The notes under the pieces are model-generated. The model saw nothing but the letters and a program-made list of their open reading frames with translations. It was not told where the DNA came from and did no database searches. A stretch of 64,000 bases of DNA, taken from positions 558,001-622,000 of the forward strand of contig NZ_OMPC01000009.1 in the NCBI RefSeq assembly GCF_900312675.1. Direction: 5' to 3'. Made by a program: the position numbers and the translations under genes. Each line of letters begins with the position of its first letter. The stretch's first letter is position 1. This stretch comes from Aliivibrio sp. EL58 (GTDB lineage: Bacteria > Pseudomonadota > Gammaproteobacteria > Enterobacterales > Vibrionaceae). Positions 56,873 through 64,000 of the stretch are shown one piece after another.

Positions 56873-57556
56873 ATGCTTAACTTTTCACACTTATATTCAC
56901 AACTTGGCATTATGGCTTTCCCTCTAATAGCTTGTTCATTGCTCACTCTCGCCTTATTGCTAGAGCGAACCATTCAACTTTTACTTTTTTCTGGCTGCTC
57001 TCATAAAAAAATACAGTCAACATTAAGTGAATTAGAAAAAGACGATGCACAAGGAATTCAATCATTTATTAAAGAGTTAAAAAAACGTCGTGCCCTTTCA
57101 GCAAAAGGCAATGCCATGCTACTTGCTCATCGTGATTTTGAAAAAGGGTTACGAGAGGATGTGGCAGGATTATGGCTTCAAGAAAAGCGCCATCAATTAC
57201 GCTCTGGACTCCGCCTTTTAGCACTTATTGGCATGATAAGCCCATTATTAGGGTTACTAGGTACCGTTCTTGGTCTGATTGATATGTTTAAAGATGTCGC
57301 AGCAACAACAGGCTCTATTACACCGAATATTCTGGCTGATGGGCTAGGACTTGCGATGCGAACGACTGCAATTGGTTTGATCATAGCTTTACCTGCGATC
57401 GCAAGCTCACAACTTCTGGGACTATGGGCTGATCGTATATTGTCACGTTTAGAGCATTCATTAAATTACACAAATTTATGGATTGAAGGTGTGTTCACAT
57501 CAAATAATTCAGTAAGTGAAAACATCCAACATAAAATCATCAAGGTAAATGCATGA
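56873..57556 (+). CDS. exbB: TonB-system inner membrane protein ExbB
   Basis: A 227-residue MotA/TolQ/ExbB-family protein with three hydrophobic segments. The family core is LALIGMISPLLGLLGTVLGLIDMF, with a conserved helix following (AMRTTAIGLIIALPAIA). It forms the proton channel with ExbD that drives TonB. It is 21 nt behind tonB and overlaps exbD by 4 nt. Confidence 0.93.
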   Translation: MLNFSHLYSQLGIMAFPLIACSLLTLALLLERTIQLLLFSGCSHKKIQSTLSELEKDDAQGIQSFIKELKKRRALSAKGNAMLLAHRDFEKGLREDVAGLWLQEKRHQLRSGLRLLALIGMISPLLGLLGTVLGLIDMFKDVAATTGSITPNILADGLGLAMRTTAIGLIIALPAIASSQLLGLWADRILSRLEHSLNYTNLWIEGVFTSNNSVSENIQHKIIKVNA

Positions 57557-57972
57557 TTAAGTCTCCTTCACCCCATACTGAAGAATCCATTCAGCCTGAC
57601 CTCACGCCTTTGCTCGACATTATTTTTATCGTAATGGTCTTTTTATTACTAACCGCAACGGTGAAACTTCAATCTTTAGAAGTGAGTTTACCAACGGCAG
57701 ACACAGAATCTGTAAGCGACATCGATAATAAGTCTTTTACTATCAATATATTAGAGCAGCCACCTTATTGGGGATTAGATGGCCATTCTTATTCAACTTG
57801 GCACTCTTTTACTCGCGTATTACTACAAAAAGTAAAAAACAACCCAGAGTTTCAAGTGGTCATCGCCTCTGATAAAACGGCTGAAATTCAACACATGGTT
57901 AAGTTATTAGCCTTTTTACAAGACAACAATATTAAAGCGACTCAAATTTTAATGGATGAAAATAAATCATGA
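57553..57972 (+). CDS. exbD: TonB-system inner membrane protein ExbD
   Basis: A 139-residue protein with one N-terminal TM segment containing the functional aspartate (PDLTPLLDIIFIVMVFLLL) and a periplasmic domain. It works with ExbB and TonB. It overlaps exbB and hutB by 4 nt each, so the three are translationally coupled. Confidence 0.94.
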   Translation: MIKSPSPHTEESIQPDLTPLLDIIFIVMVFLLLTATVKLQSLEVSLPTADTESVSDIDNKSFTINILEQPPYWGLDGHSYSTWHSFTRVLLQKVKNNPEFQVVIASDKTAEIQHMVKLLAFLQDNNIKATQILMDENKS

Positions 57973-58817
57973 TTAACTCAAAATTCACCTCAGCCCTACT
58001 TGCTTTTACGCTTATCTCTAGCTCTTCTATTGCTCTGGCTCAAGAGCGAATCATTAGTGCTGGTAGTGCTGTAACTGAATTAATTTACGCGTTAAATGCT
58101 CAAGATTCTCTCATAGCTGTAGATGTCACCAGTAAAATGCCACAAACAGAGCCGTTACCAAAAATTGGTTATCATCGCCAACTCTCTACTGAGGGTTTAT
58201 TAGCTTTACAACCAACTCAAATTATTGGCTCTGATGAGATGGGACCACAAACGACATTAGATTTACTGGCTCAATCCGATATAAAAGTAAATGTGGTAAA
58301 CACAAAGCCTACGATTACTGGTCTACTAGAGCGTATTGATGAAATAGCGTTACTCACCCATCATCAAGAAAATTCACAACAAATTAAAGATAAAGTAAAT
58401 AAAAAAGTCGCTCAATTGAAAAGTAATATTCCAGTTAAAACTAAGCAGAAAAAAGTACTTTATTTATTGTTACATGAAGGACGAGCGCCTTACGTAGCAG
58501 GAAGTGATACCACAATGGATGAAATGATCCGCCTTGCTGGTGCAATTAATCCTGCTCAACCGTTAATTTCATCTTTTAAGCCCCTCTCTATAGAAGCAAT
58601 GATCTCAATGCAGCCTGATGTGATTTTGGTTAGCAATCGCAGTTTAGTTAAGTTAGAGGGTATTGATAACATCATTAAATCCATTCCTACCTTGGCATCA
58701 ACTCCTGCTGGTATCAACAAACAAATCATCGGAGTTAGTGGTTCCGCACTCGTTGGTGGGCTTGGTTTAGCTACGCTTGATGAAGCCGCTCGTCTTAATA
58801 CTCTGCTTTACCCATAG
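57969..58817 (+). CDS. hutB: Periplasmic heme-binding protein HutB
   Basis: A 282-residue ABC substrate-binding protein of the BtuF/HmuT type. A signal peptide ends near residue 25 (SSIALAQE). The body has the RIISAGSAVTELIYALNAQDSL start and MQPDVILVSNRSLVKL, typical of this class. It should pass heme to HutC-HutD. It is coupled to exbD by a 4-nt overlap. Confidence 0.92.
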   Translation: MINSKFTSALLAFTLISSSSIALAQERIISAGSAVTELIYALNAQDSLIAVDVTSKMPQTEPLPKIGYHRQLSTEGLLALQPTQIIGSDEMGPQTTLDLLAQSDIKVNVVNTKPTITGLLERIDEIALLTHHQENSQQIKDKVNKKVAQLKSNIPVKTKQKKVLYLLLHEGRAPYVAGSDTTMDEMIRLAGAINPAQPLISSFKPLSIEAMISMQPDVILVSNRSLVKLEGIDNIIKSIPTLASTPAGINKQIIGVSGSALVGGLGLATLDEAARLNTLLYP

Positions 58818-58829
58818 GATGAATGCATT

Positions 58830-59867
58830 ATGTTGTTGAAATACATTCCTTATTCAAGGTTATTAAGCCTTAGTGCTTTTTTTCTTGTCTTTATTGCTCT
58901 TAGCTCTATTGCGACAGGGCCAATGAATATTAGCTTAAGTGACAGCTTTAACAGCTTGGTGCCTTGGTCTAGTATTGAGACGCCTGCTCATATTGATTTA
59001 ATCATTCATCAAGTTAGATTGCCTAGAACCCTATTATGTATGCTTGTTGGGGCTATTTTAGCGATTTCAGGGGTGGTGATGCAGGGGTTATTTCGTAATC
59101 CATTAGCCGAGCCTGGTATTATAGGCGTGTCTGCTGGTGCTGCGCTTGGTGCTGCAATGGCTATTGTTCTTTTTTCTTCTTTGGCTGAACAATACCCTGT
59201 CTTTATGAATTTTGCAGCCGTACCCATCTTTGCCTTTCTTGGTGGTGCGATTACAACTTTGATTGTCTATCGGTTAGGAACCAGTAAGTTCGGTACCTCT
59301 ATTACGGTTATGCTGTTAGCAGGTGTTGCCATTAGTGCCTTATCTGGAGCTGGGATTGGCTATTTAAATTTCATCGCTGATGATCAAATGTTGCGTGACC
59401 TTTCTTTGTGGTCAATGGGTTCCCTAGCAGGAGCAAAATGGCCTGATTTATTTTTGGCTGCCGCTGGCCTTATCATTCTGCTCTCTCTCTTTATGCGAAA
59501 CGCATCGGGGTTAAATGCATTATTACTTGGTGAAGCAGAAGCTAAACACTTAGGGATAAATGTTCAATCATTGAAAAAACGTATGATCATTTTAAGTGCG
59601 GTTGGCGTGGGAATAACTGTCAGCTTATCTGGCATGATTGGCTTTATTGGTCTGATTATCCCTCACCTTGGACGCATGATCGCAGGTCCTAACCATAAAA
59701 CATTACTGCCTCTCTCAGCGCTTCTAGGTGGTCTATTACTGACTTGTGCAGACATGTTTGCCCGCGTTGCAGTTAGTCCTGCCGAACTTCCTGTTGGTAT
59801 TGTGACTGCAATTATTGGTGCACCTTTCTTTTTATATCTACTTTTTACTCAAAGAGGAAAGATCTAA
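58830..59867 (+). CDS. hutC: Heme ABC transporter permease HutC
   Basis: A 345-residue FecCD-family permease with about ten hydrophobic segments. The stretch GLFRNPLAEPGIIGVSAGAALG is the family signature, and the C-terminal GLIIPHLGRMIAGPNH is the ATPase-contact loop. It forms the inner-membrane channel for heme with HutB and HutD. It is 12 nt behind hutB and its stop shares one base with the hutD start. Confidence 0.93.
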   Translation: MLLKYIPYSRLLSLSAFFLVFIALSSIATGPMNISLSDSFNSLVPWSSIETPAHIDLIIHQVRLPRTLLCMLVGAILAISGVVMQGLFRNPLAEPGIIGVSAGAALGAAMAIVLFSSLAEQYPVFMNFAAVPIFAFLGGAITTLIVYRLGTSKFGTSITVMLLAGVAISALSGAGIGYLNFIADDQMLRDLSLWSMGSLAGAKWPDLFLAAAGLIILLSLFMRNASGLNALLLGEAEAKHLGINVQSLKKRMIILSAVGVGITVSLSGMIGFIGLIIPHLGRMIAGPNHKTLLPLSALLGGLLLTCADMFARVAVSPAELPVGIVTAIIGAPFFLYLLFTQRGKI

Positions 59868-60646
59868 TGCACGATCACTCTGTCGCTATTTCAGCAAAAA
59901 ACATCTCTTATCAATTAAATAATAAAATCATTTTAGATGATATCAATTTAGATCTTCATTGTGGGGAGGTTACAACACTACTTGGCCCTAATGGAGCCGG
60001 AAAGAGTACTCTACTTAAGATATTGTGTGATGAAATTGAATCTAACAATGAGATCCGTTATTTCAATAAGAAAAAAGAAAGGTGGAATAAATCATTATTA
60101 GCACAACAATTAGGTATTCTCCCTCAACAAAGTAGCCTCTCTTTTGCATTTAGTGTGAGTGAAGTGGTAGAGCTTGGCGGTTTACCTTTGGATCTTCCCA
60201 ATAAAACATTAGCACCGCTTACACGATCAATGATGAAAAAAACAGGGATCGAGCATTTAGCGGAAAGACTCTACCCTTCTCTCTCTGGTGGTGAAAAGCA
60301 GCGTGTACATTTAGCTCGCGTGCTAACGCAAGTAAGCCAGTACCAACAAAAAATAGTCATGCTCGATGAGCCAACTTCGGCATTGGATCTTTCTCATCAA
60401 CATAATACATTACGTTTGGCTCGAGAATTAGCTGCGGAAGGAGCTGCCGTTGTAGTGGTATTACATGATTTAAATTTAGCGGCTCAATATTCAGACAGAG
60501 TGATCGTATTGAAAGATGGAAAACTACAAGCGGATGGGAGGCCTTGGGAGGCGATAACTACAGAAATGATTGAAGATGTTTACGGACATAAAACGTTAAT
60601 ACAAGCACACCCAATGTATGATTTTCCTGTGGTGTATGCGGCTTAG
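59867..60646 (+). CDS. hutD: Heme ABC transporter ATP-binding protein HutD
   Basis: A 259-residue ATPase with Walker A LLGPNGAGKSTLL (about residues 35-47), the signature LSGGEKQR, and Walker B VMLDEPTSALD. It powers HutC. It is the last gene of the tonB-hut operon and is followed by a bidirectional terminator shared with rplT. Confidence 0.94.
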   Translation: MHDHSVAISAKNISYQLNNKIILDDINLDLHCGEVTTLLGPNGAGKSTLLKILCDEIESNNEIRYFNKKKERWNKSLLAQQLGILPQQSSLSFAFSVSEVVELGGLPLDLPNKTLAPLTRSMMKKTGIEHLAERLYPSLSGGEKQRVHLARVLTQVSQYQQKIVMLDEPTSALDLSHQHNTLRLARELAAEGAAVVVVLHDLNLAAQYSDRVIVLKDGKLQADGRPWEAITTEMIEDVYGHKTLIQAHPMYDFPVVYAA

Positions 60647-60676
60647 ATTATCTATTCTTCAAATTACAGGTATAAA

Positions 60677-60702
60677 AAAAGGAGAGCTAGTGCTCTCCTT
60701 AT
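60677..60702 (-). terminator. Terminator between hutD and rplT (bidirectional)
   Basis: A 9-bp stem (60679-60687 with 60692-60700), a 4-nt loop, an A-run on the left and T-rich sequence on the right. Confidence 0.88.
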
Positions 60703-60732
60703 TTAGTCTTAAAGCCTTTGAAACTGTTCTAA

Positions 60733-61086
60733 TTAAAGAGCAGCTTTCGCCTTAGCAACAAGAGCAGCGAATGCCGCTTTGTCGAATACAGCGATGTCAG
60801 CTAGGATCTTACGATCGATTTCAATAGATGCTTTCTTAAGACCGTTAATGAAACGGCTGTAAGACATCTCGTTTTGACGAGCTGCAGCATTGATACGAGC
60901 GATCCAAAGTTGACGGAAAACACGCTTTTTGTTGCGACGGTCACGGTAAGCATATTGACCTGCTTTAGTAACTGCCTGGAAAGCTACACGGTAAACACGT
61001 GAACGTGCTCCGTAGTAACCTTTAGCTTGTTTTAGAACTTTCTTATGACGTGCACGAGCTTGTACACCACGTTTTACGCGAGGCAT
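60733..61086 (-). CDS. rplT: 50S ribosomal protein L20
   Basis: A 117-residue L20, starting [20 protein letters not shown]. It binds 23S rRNA early in assembly. In E. coli L20 also represses rpmI-rplT translation by binding its own mRNA. Here it lies 40 nt past rpmI, in the thrS-infC-rpmI-rplT order. Confidence 0.97.
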   Translation of the reverse strand: MPRVKRGVQARARHKKVLKQAKGYYGARSRVYRVAFQAVTKAGQYAYRDRRNKKRVFRQLWIARINAAARQNEMSYSRFINGLKKASIEIDRKILADIAVFDKAAFAALVAKAKAAL

Positions 61087-61126
61087 TGTGTCTCTCCTAA
61101 ACTAAAATTAAAATAAATACTAAAAA

Positions 61127-61321
61127 TTATGCGTATGGAAGCATACGTGCAACTGCTGCTACTTCACATTTTGGAAGTAGAGAGTTTGGACGAAGCTGAC
61201 GCTTGTTTTTAGTAGTACGTTTAGTCAGGATGTGACGTTTCGTAGCGTGCTTAAATTTGATACCGCCAGCAGTTTTCTTAAAACGCTTAGAAGCACCTTT
61301 GTTCGATTTCATCTTAGGCAT
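61127..61321 (-). CDS. rpmI: 50S ribosomal protein L35
   Basis: A 64-residue L35 with a very basic start ([20 protein letters not shown]). It lies about 108 nt behind infC, in the classic infC-rpmI-rplT order. The 61322-61429 leader contains GC-rich segments that could hold the L20 control structure; I could not confirm the pseudoknot by eye. Confidence 0.97.
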   Translation of the reverse strand: MPKMKSNKGASKRFKKTAGGIKFKHATKRHILTKRTTKNKRQLRPNSLLPKCEVAAVARMLPYA

Positions 61322-61429
61322 GATGAATATAACTCCGCATTGTTGCGTGATTAAACATAATAGTAATTAGGCGAATAAAACAGGATAACTGCGAGCAGCT
61401 ACCCTACTTTACTACTTGAATGCACTAAA

Positions 61430-61981
61430 TTACTTCTTCTTAGGGGCCAACACCATAATCATCTGGCGACCTTCAATTCTCGTTGGGAAAGATTCAACTA
61501 GAGCAAACTCTTCAGTATCCGCTTTCAAACGATTAAGAACGTCAACACCGATGTTTTGGTGAGCCATTTCGCGGCCACGGAAGCGAATTGTTACCTTCAC
61601 TTTGTTGCCGTCTTCAAGGAAACCAGTCAGGTTGCGTAGTTTTACCTGATAGTCTCCAATATCAGTTCCAGGTCTAAATTTAATTTCTTTAGTCTGAACC
61701 TGTTTTTGCTTCTTCTTCTGTTCTTTAGCAGCCTTGGCCTTTTCGAAGAGGAATTTGCCATAGTCCATCACACGACAAACTGGTGGCTCGGCATTCGGGC
61801 TGATTTCAACTAGATCGACACCTGCTGCAAGTGCAACGTCTAACGCTTCATTTAGTGAAACGACACCAACTGACTCGCCATCTAGACCTGTAAGGCGCAC
61901 TTCTTTAACGCCATTAATCTCACCGTTTAGACGATGAGCATTTTGTTTTGCCGGTTGCTGGCCTCTTTTTCCGCCTTTAAT
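61430..61981 (-). CDS. infC: Translation initiation factor IF-3 (AUU start)
   Basis: IF-3 binds the 30S subunit and checks start codons. The true start is an ATT at 61981, placed 3 nt after the thrS stop (61985-61987) and behind a strong GGAGG site inside the thrS end. The product is about 183 residues and begins (M)[20 protein letters not shown]. The first in-frame ATG-type start would remove about 27 residues, including the RLNGEIN motif. The AUU start is the basis of IF-3 self-repression, as in E. coli. Confidence 0.95.
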   Translation of the reverse strand: MKGGKRGQQPAKQNAHRLNGEINGVKEVRLTGLDGESVGVVSLNEALDVALAAGVDLVEISPNAEPPVCRVMDYGKFLFEKAKAAKEQKKKQKQVQTKEIKFRPGTDIGDYQVKLRNLTGFLEDGNKVKVTIRFRGREMAHQNIGVDVLNRLKADTEEFALVESFPTRIEGRQMIMVLAPKKK

Positions 61982-61984
61982 ACC

Positions 61985-63913
61985 TTATTCCTCCACAGTA
62001 TTGAGCGTTCGGGTACTAACTTCTTGCTGCAGGAATGCAACAAAATCATCAATTTTAAATTTACCCAAATCTTTACCTTTGCGAGTACGTACTGCTATTT
62101 CTCCGGCTTCCATTTCTTGGTCACCACAAACAAGCATATACGGAACGCGCTTCAAAGTATGTTCCCTGATTTTAAAGCCAATCTTCTCATTTCTCAAGTC
62201 CGCTTTGACTCTAAATCCATTTTTTTGCAGTTTTTTTGCAATTTCTTGTACATAATCAGCTTGTTTGTCTGTAATGCCCATTACAATTGCTTGTTCTGGC
62301 GCCAACCATGTTGGGAAAAAGCCTGCGTAGTCTTCAATTAAGATACCGATGAAACGCTCAAGAGAACCTAAAATCGCGCGGTGAATCATCACTGGTGTGT
62401 GACGTTCGTTATCTTCACCTACGTAAGTTGCCCCTAAACGCTCTGGTAATGCAAAATCGAGCTGTACTGTACCACATTGCCACGCACGGTCCAGACAATC
62501 ATGCAAAGTAAATTCAATTTTCGGTCCGTAGAATGCACCTTCACCCTCTTGAAGCTCATAAGCGATATTCATCGACTCTAGAGCAAGGATTAAATCTGCT
62601 TCTGCTTTGTCCCACATTTCGTCAGAACCCACACGTTGTTCAGGACGTGTAGATAACTTAACTACGATGTTTTCAAAACCAAATGTAGTATATGTATCAT
62701 AAACCATTTCGATACAAGACTTCACTTCAGCTTGTACTTGAGCTTCTGTACAGAATACGTGTGCATCATCCTGAGTAAAGCCACGAACACGCATGATGCC
62801 GTGTAGAGCGCCTGATGGCTCATTACGGTGACATGAACCGAACTCAGCCATACGTAATGGCAGATCACGGTATGATTTCAGACCTTGGTTAAAGATTTGA
62901 ACATGACCTGGGCAGTTCATTGGCTTAATTGCGTATTCACGGTTCTCAGAACTTGTTGTGAACATCGCTTCTGCGTATTTGTCCCAGTGACCAGAACGCT
63001 CCCAAAGTACACGGTCCATCATTAATGGGCCTTTTACTTCTTGGTAATCGTATTCTGTTAGTTTTTCACGGATAAATACTTCTAACTCACGGAAGATAGT
63101 CCAACCGTTGTGGTGCCAGAAAACCATACCCGGAGCTTCTTGCTGCATATGGAACAGATCAAGGTGCTTACCAATTTTACGGTGATCACGCTTTGCTGCT
63201 TCTTCTAGGCGGATAAGGTGTGCTTTAAGCAGTTTCTTATCTTGGAATGCTGTGCCGTAGATACGTTGAAGCATTTTGTTGTCGCTATTACCACGCCAGT
63301 ATGCACCAGCTACACTCAGGATCTTAAAGTTCTGGCAGAAGCTCATGTTTGGAACGTGAGGACCACGACACATGTCGATGTATTCTTCATGGTGGTATAA
63401 CCCTGGACGATCGTCTTTAGATACGTTTTCGTCAAGGATTTCAATTTTGTAAGTTTCGCCACGAGCATCGAATGCATCGCGAGCTTCTTGCCAGCTTACG
63501 TTCTTCTTGATTACTTGATACTTGGTTTTAGCAAGGTCTTTCATACGCTTTTCAATCTTATCAAGATCTTCTTGCGTTAAAGAATGCTCCATATCGATAT
63601 CGTAGTAGAAACCGTTATCGATAGTAGGACCAATCGCCATTTTAGCTTCTGGGAAAAGCTGCTTAACTGCGTGACCTAAAAGGTGCGCACAAGAGTGGCG
63701 AATGATTTCTAAACCATCTTCATCTTTTGCTGTGATGATTTCAAGTTGTGCGTCATTTTCAATTAAATCACACGCATCAACACGAACACCGTCAACACGA
63801 CCAGCGATACAAGCTTTCGCAAGACCTGGGCCGATGTCAGCAGCAACATCCATAGTAGAAACAGCATTATCGAATTGACGTTGAGAACCGTCTGGAAGAG
63901 TAATTACAGGCAT
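61985..63913 (-). CDS. thrS: Threonyl-tRNA synthetase
   Basis: The 642-residue class II synthetase. The N-terminal TGS domain (about residues 1-61) precedes the editing domain with [14 protein letters not shown] (about 73-86), then the catalytic core with a zinc cysteine in [12 protein letters not shown] (about residue 335), and the C-terminal anticodon domain. Its leader carries a threonine-anticodon-like hairpin, implying self-repression of translation. The infC start follows directly. Confidence 0.97.
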   Translation of the reverse strand: MPVITLPDGSQRQFDNAVSTMDVAADIGPGLAKACIAGRVDGVRVDACDLIENDAQLEIITAKDEDGLEIIRHSCAHLLGHAVKQLFPEAKMAIGPTIDNGFYYDIDMEHSLTQEDLDKIEKRMKDLAKTKYQVIKKNVSWQEARDAFDARGETYKIEILDENVSKDDRPGLYHHEEYIDMCRGPHVPNMSFCQNFKILSVAGAYWRGNSDNKMLQRIYGTAFQDKKLLKAHLIRLEEAAKRDHRKIGKHLDLFHMQQEAPGMVFWHHNGWTIFRELEVFIREKLTEYDYQEVKGPLMMDRVLWERSGHWDKYAEAMFTTSSENREYAIKPMNCPGHVQIFNQGLKSYRDLPLRMAEFGSCHRNEPSGALHGIMRVRGFTQDDAHVFCTEAQVQAEVKSCIEMVYDTYTTFGFENIVVKLSTRPEQRVGSDEMWDKAEADLILALESMNIAYELQEGEGAFYGPKIEFTLHDCLDRAWQCGTVQLDFALPERLGATYVGEDNERHTPVMIHRAILGSLERFIGILIEDYAGFFPTWLAPEQAIVMGITDKQADYVQEIAKKLQKNGFRVKADLRNEKIGFKIREHTLKRVPYMLVCGDQEMEAGEIAVRTRKGKDLGKFKIDDFVAFLQQEVSTRTLNTVEE

Positions 63914-63931
63914 GTTTTATCCTTTACAGTG

Positions 63932-63952
63932 GTGTCGCACACGAAGCGACAC
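63932..63952 (-). promoter_or_regulatory. thrS translational operator (tRNA-Thr anticodon-arm mimic)
   Basis: Read leftwards, a 7-bp stem GTGTCGC / GCGACAC holds the 7-nt loop UUCGUGU, whose positions 34-36 equivalent are CGU, a threonine anticodon. The CGU lies 28-30 nt before the ATG, close to its place in the E. coli thrS operator. ThrRS is expected to bind it and block its own mRNA. Confidence 0.8.
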
Positions 63953-64000
63953 ATGCTAAAAATTAATAAGTCTAAATAATAGATTGTCTATATATGATGT

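Overview
The window reads as a chromosomal segment of a low-GC Vibrionaceae, most likely Aliivibrio (Vibrio) fischeri or a close relative. The evidence is the AT-rich codon use, the gene complement, and vibrio-type neighbourhoods: hutA next to hutZXW and tonB-exbBD-hutBCD, thrS-infC-rpmI-rplT, pheST-ihfA, and nhaC beside a patB/malY-type lyase. The species call is inference; no 16S or other marker is present. I saw no insertion sequence, integrase, prophage or CRISPR array.

Layout. Positions 1-6100 hold an envelope lipid-transport pair (letA end, letB), the rRNA methylase rsmF and a ThrE-type exporter. Positions 6260-9632 hold efpL, a TSUP permease and a MATE efflux pump whose leader has a terminator just before the start codon. 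Positions 9685-14261 hold a lipoprotein deaminase and a stress regulon: a TetR repressor, a VOC protein, a glutaredoxin-like protein, a TVP38 membrane protein and an RclC/DUF417 protein. Two of its promoters share the same operator and spacing. Positions 14377-18801 hold yciA and a LacI-regulated nhaC-patB unit. Positions 18891-25472 hold a DMT exporter, an rpiR-dcuC-pepT group, a small two-gene unit (YgjV-like membrane protein plus UDG-fold protein) between matching terminators, and a LysM lipoprotein.

Positions 25769-30276 hold a HAD phosphatase and an mcrBC restriction locus. Directly upstream of mcrB is a decayed scar joining the 5' end of hsdM to the 3' end of hsdR, which shows that a type I restriction system was deleted here. 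Positions 30582-36187 hold the complete Entner-Doudoroff gluconate regulon (eda, gntP, gntK, edd, gntR) around a perfect 26-bp GntR palindrome. Next come tRNA-Val(GAC), a Cache-GGDEF diguanylate cyclase, an S1/CvfB-type protein, an unrecognised two-TM protein, a stand-alone PEP-barrel protein beside an aroH-type DAHP synthase, yajQ, pepF and astE.

Positions 46637-50845 hold ihfA, pheT and pheS. Positions 51089-60646 are a full heme acquisition locus with two Fur-type sites: receptor, TonB-ExbB-ExbD energiser, HutBCD ABC importer and HutWXZ heme handling. The window ends with rplT, rpmI, infC (AUU start) and thrS, preceded by a threonine-anticodon-like operator hairpin.

The most unusual items are the hsdM-hsdR scar under mcrBC, the MATE leader attenuator, the electrophile/oxidant-type TetR regulon, the UDG-fold/YgjV-like unit between twin terminators, and the isolated PEP-barrel gene next to DAHP synthase.
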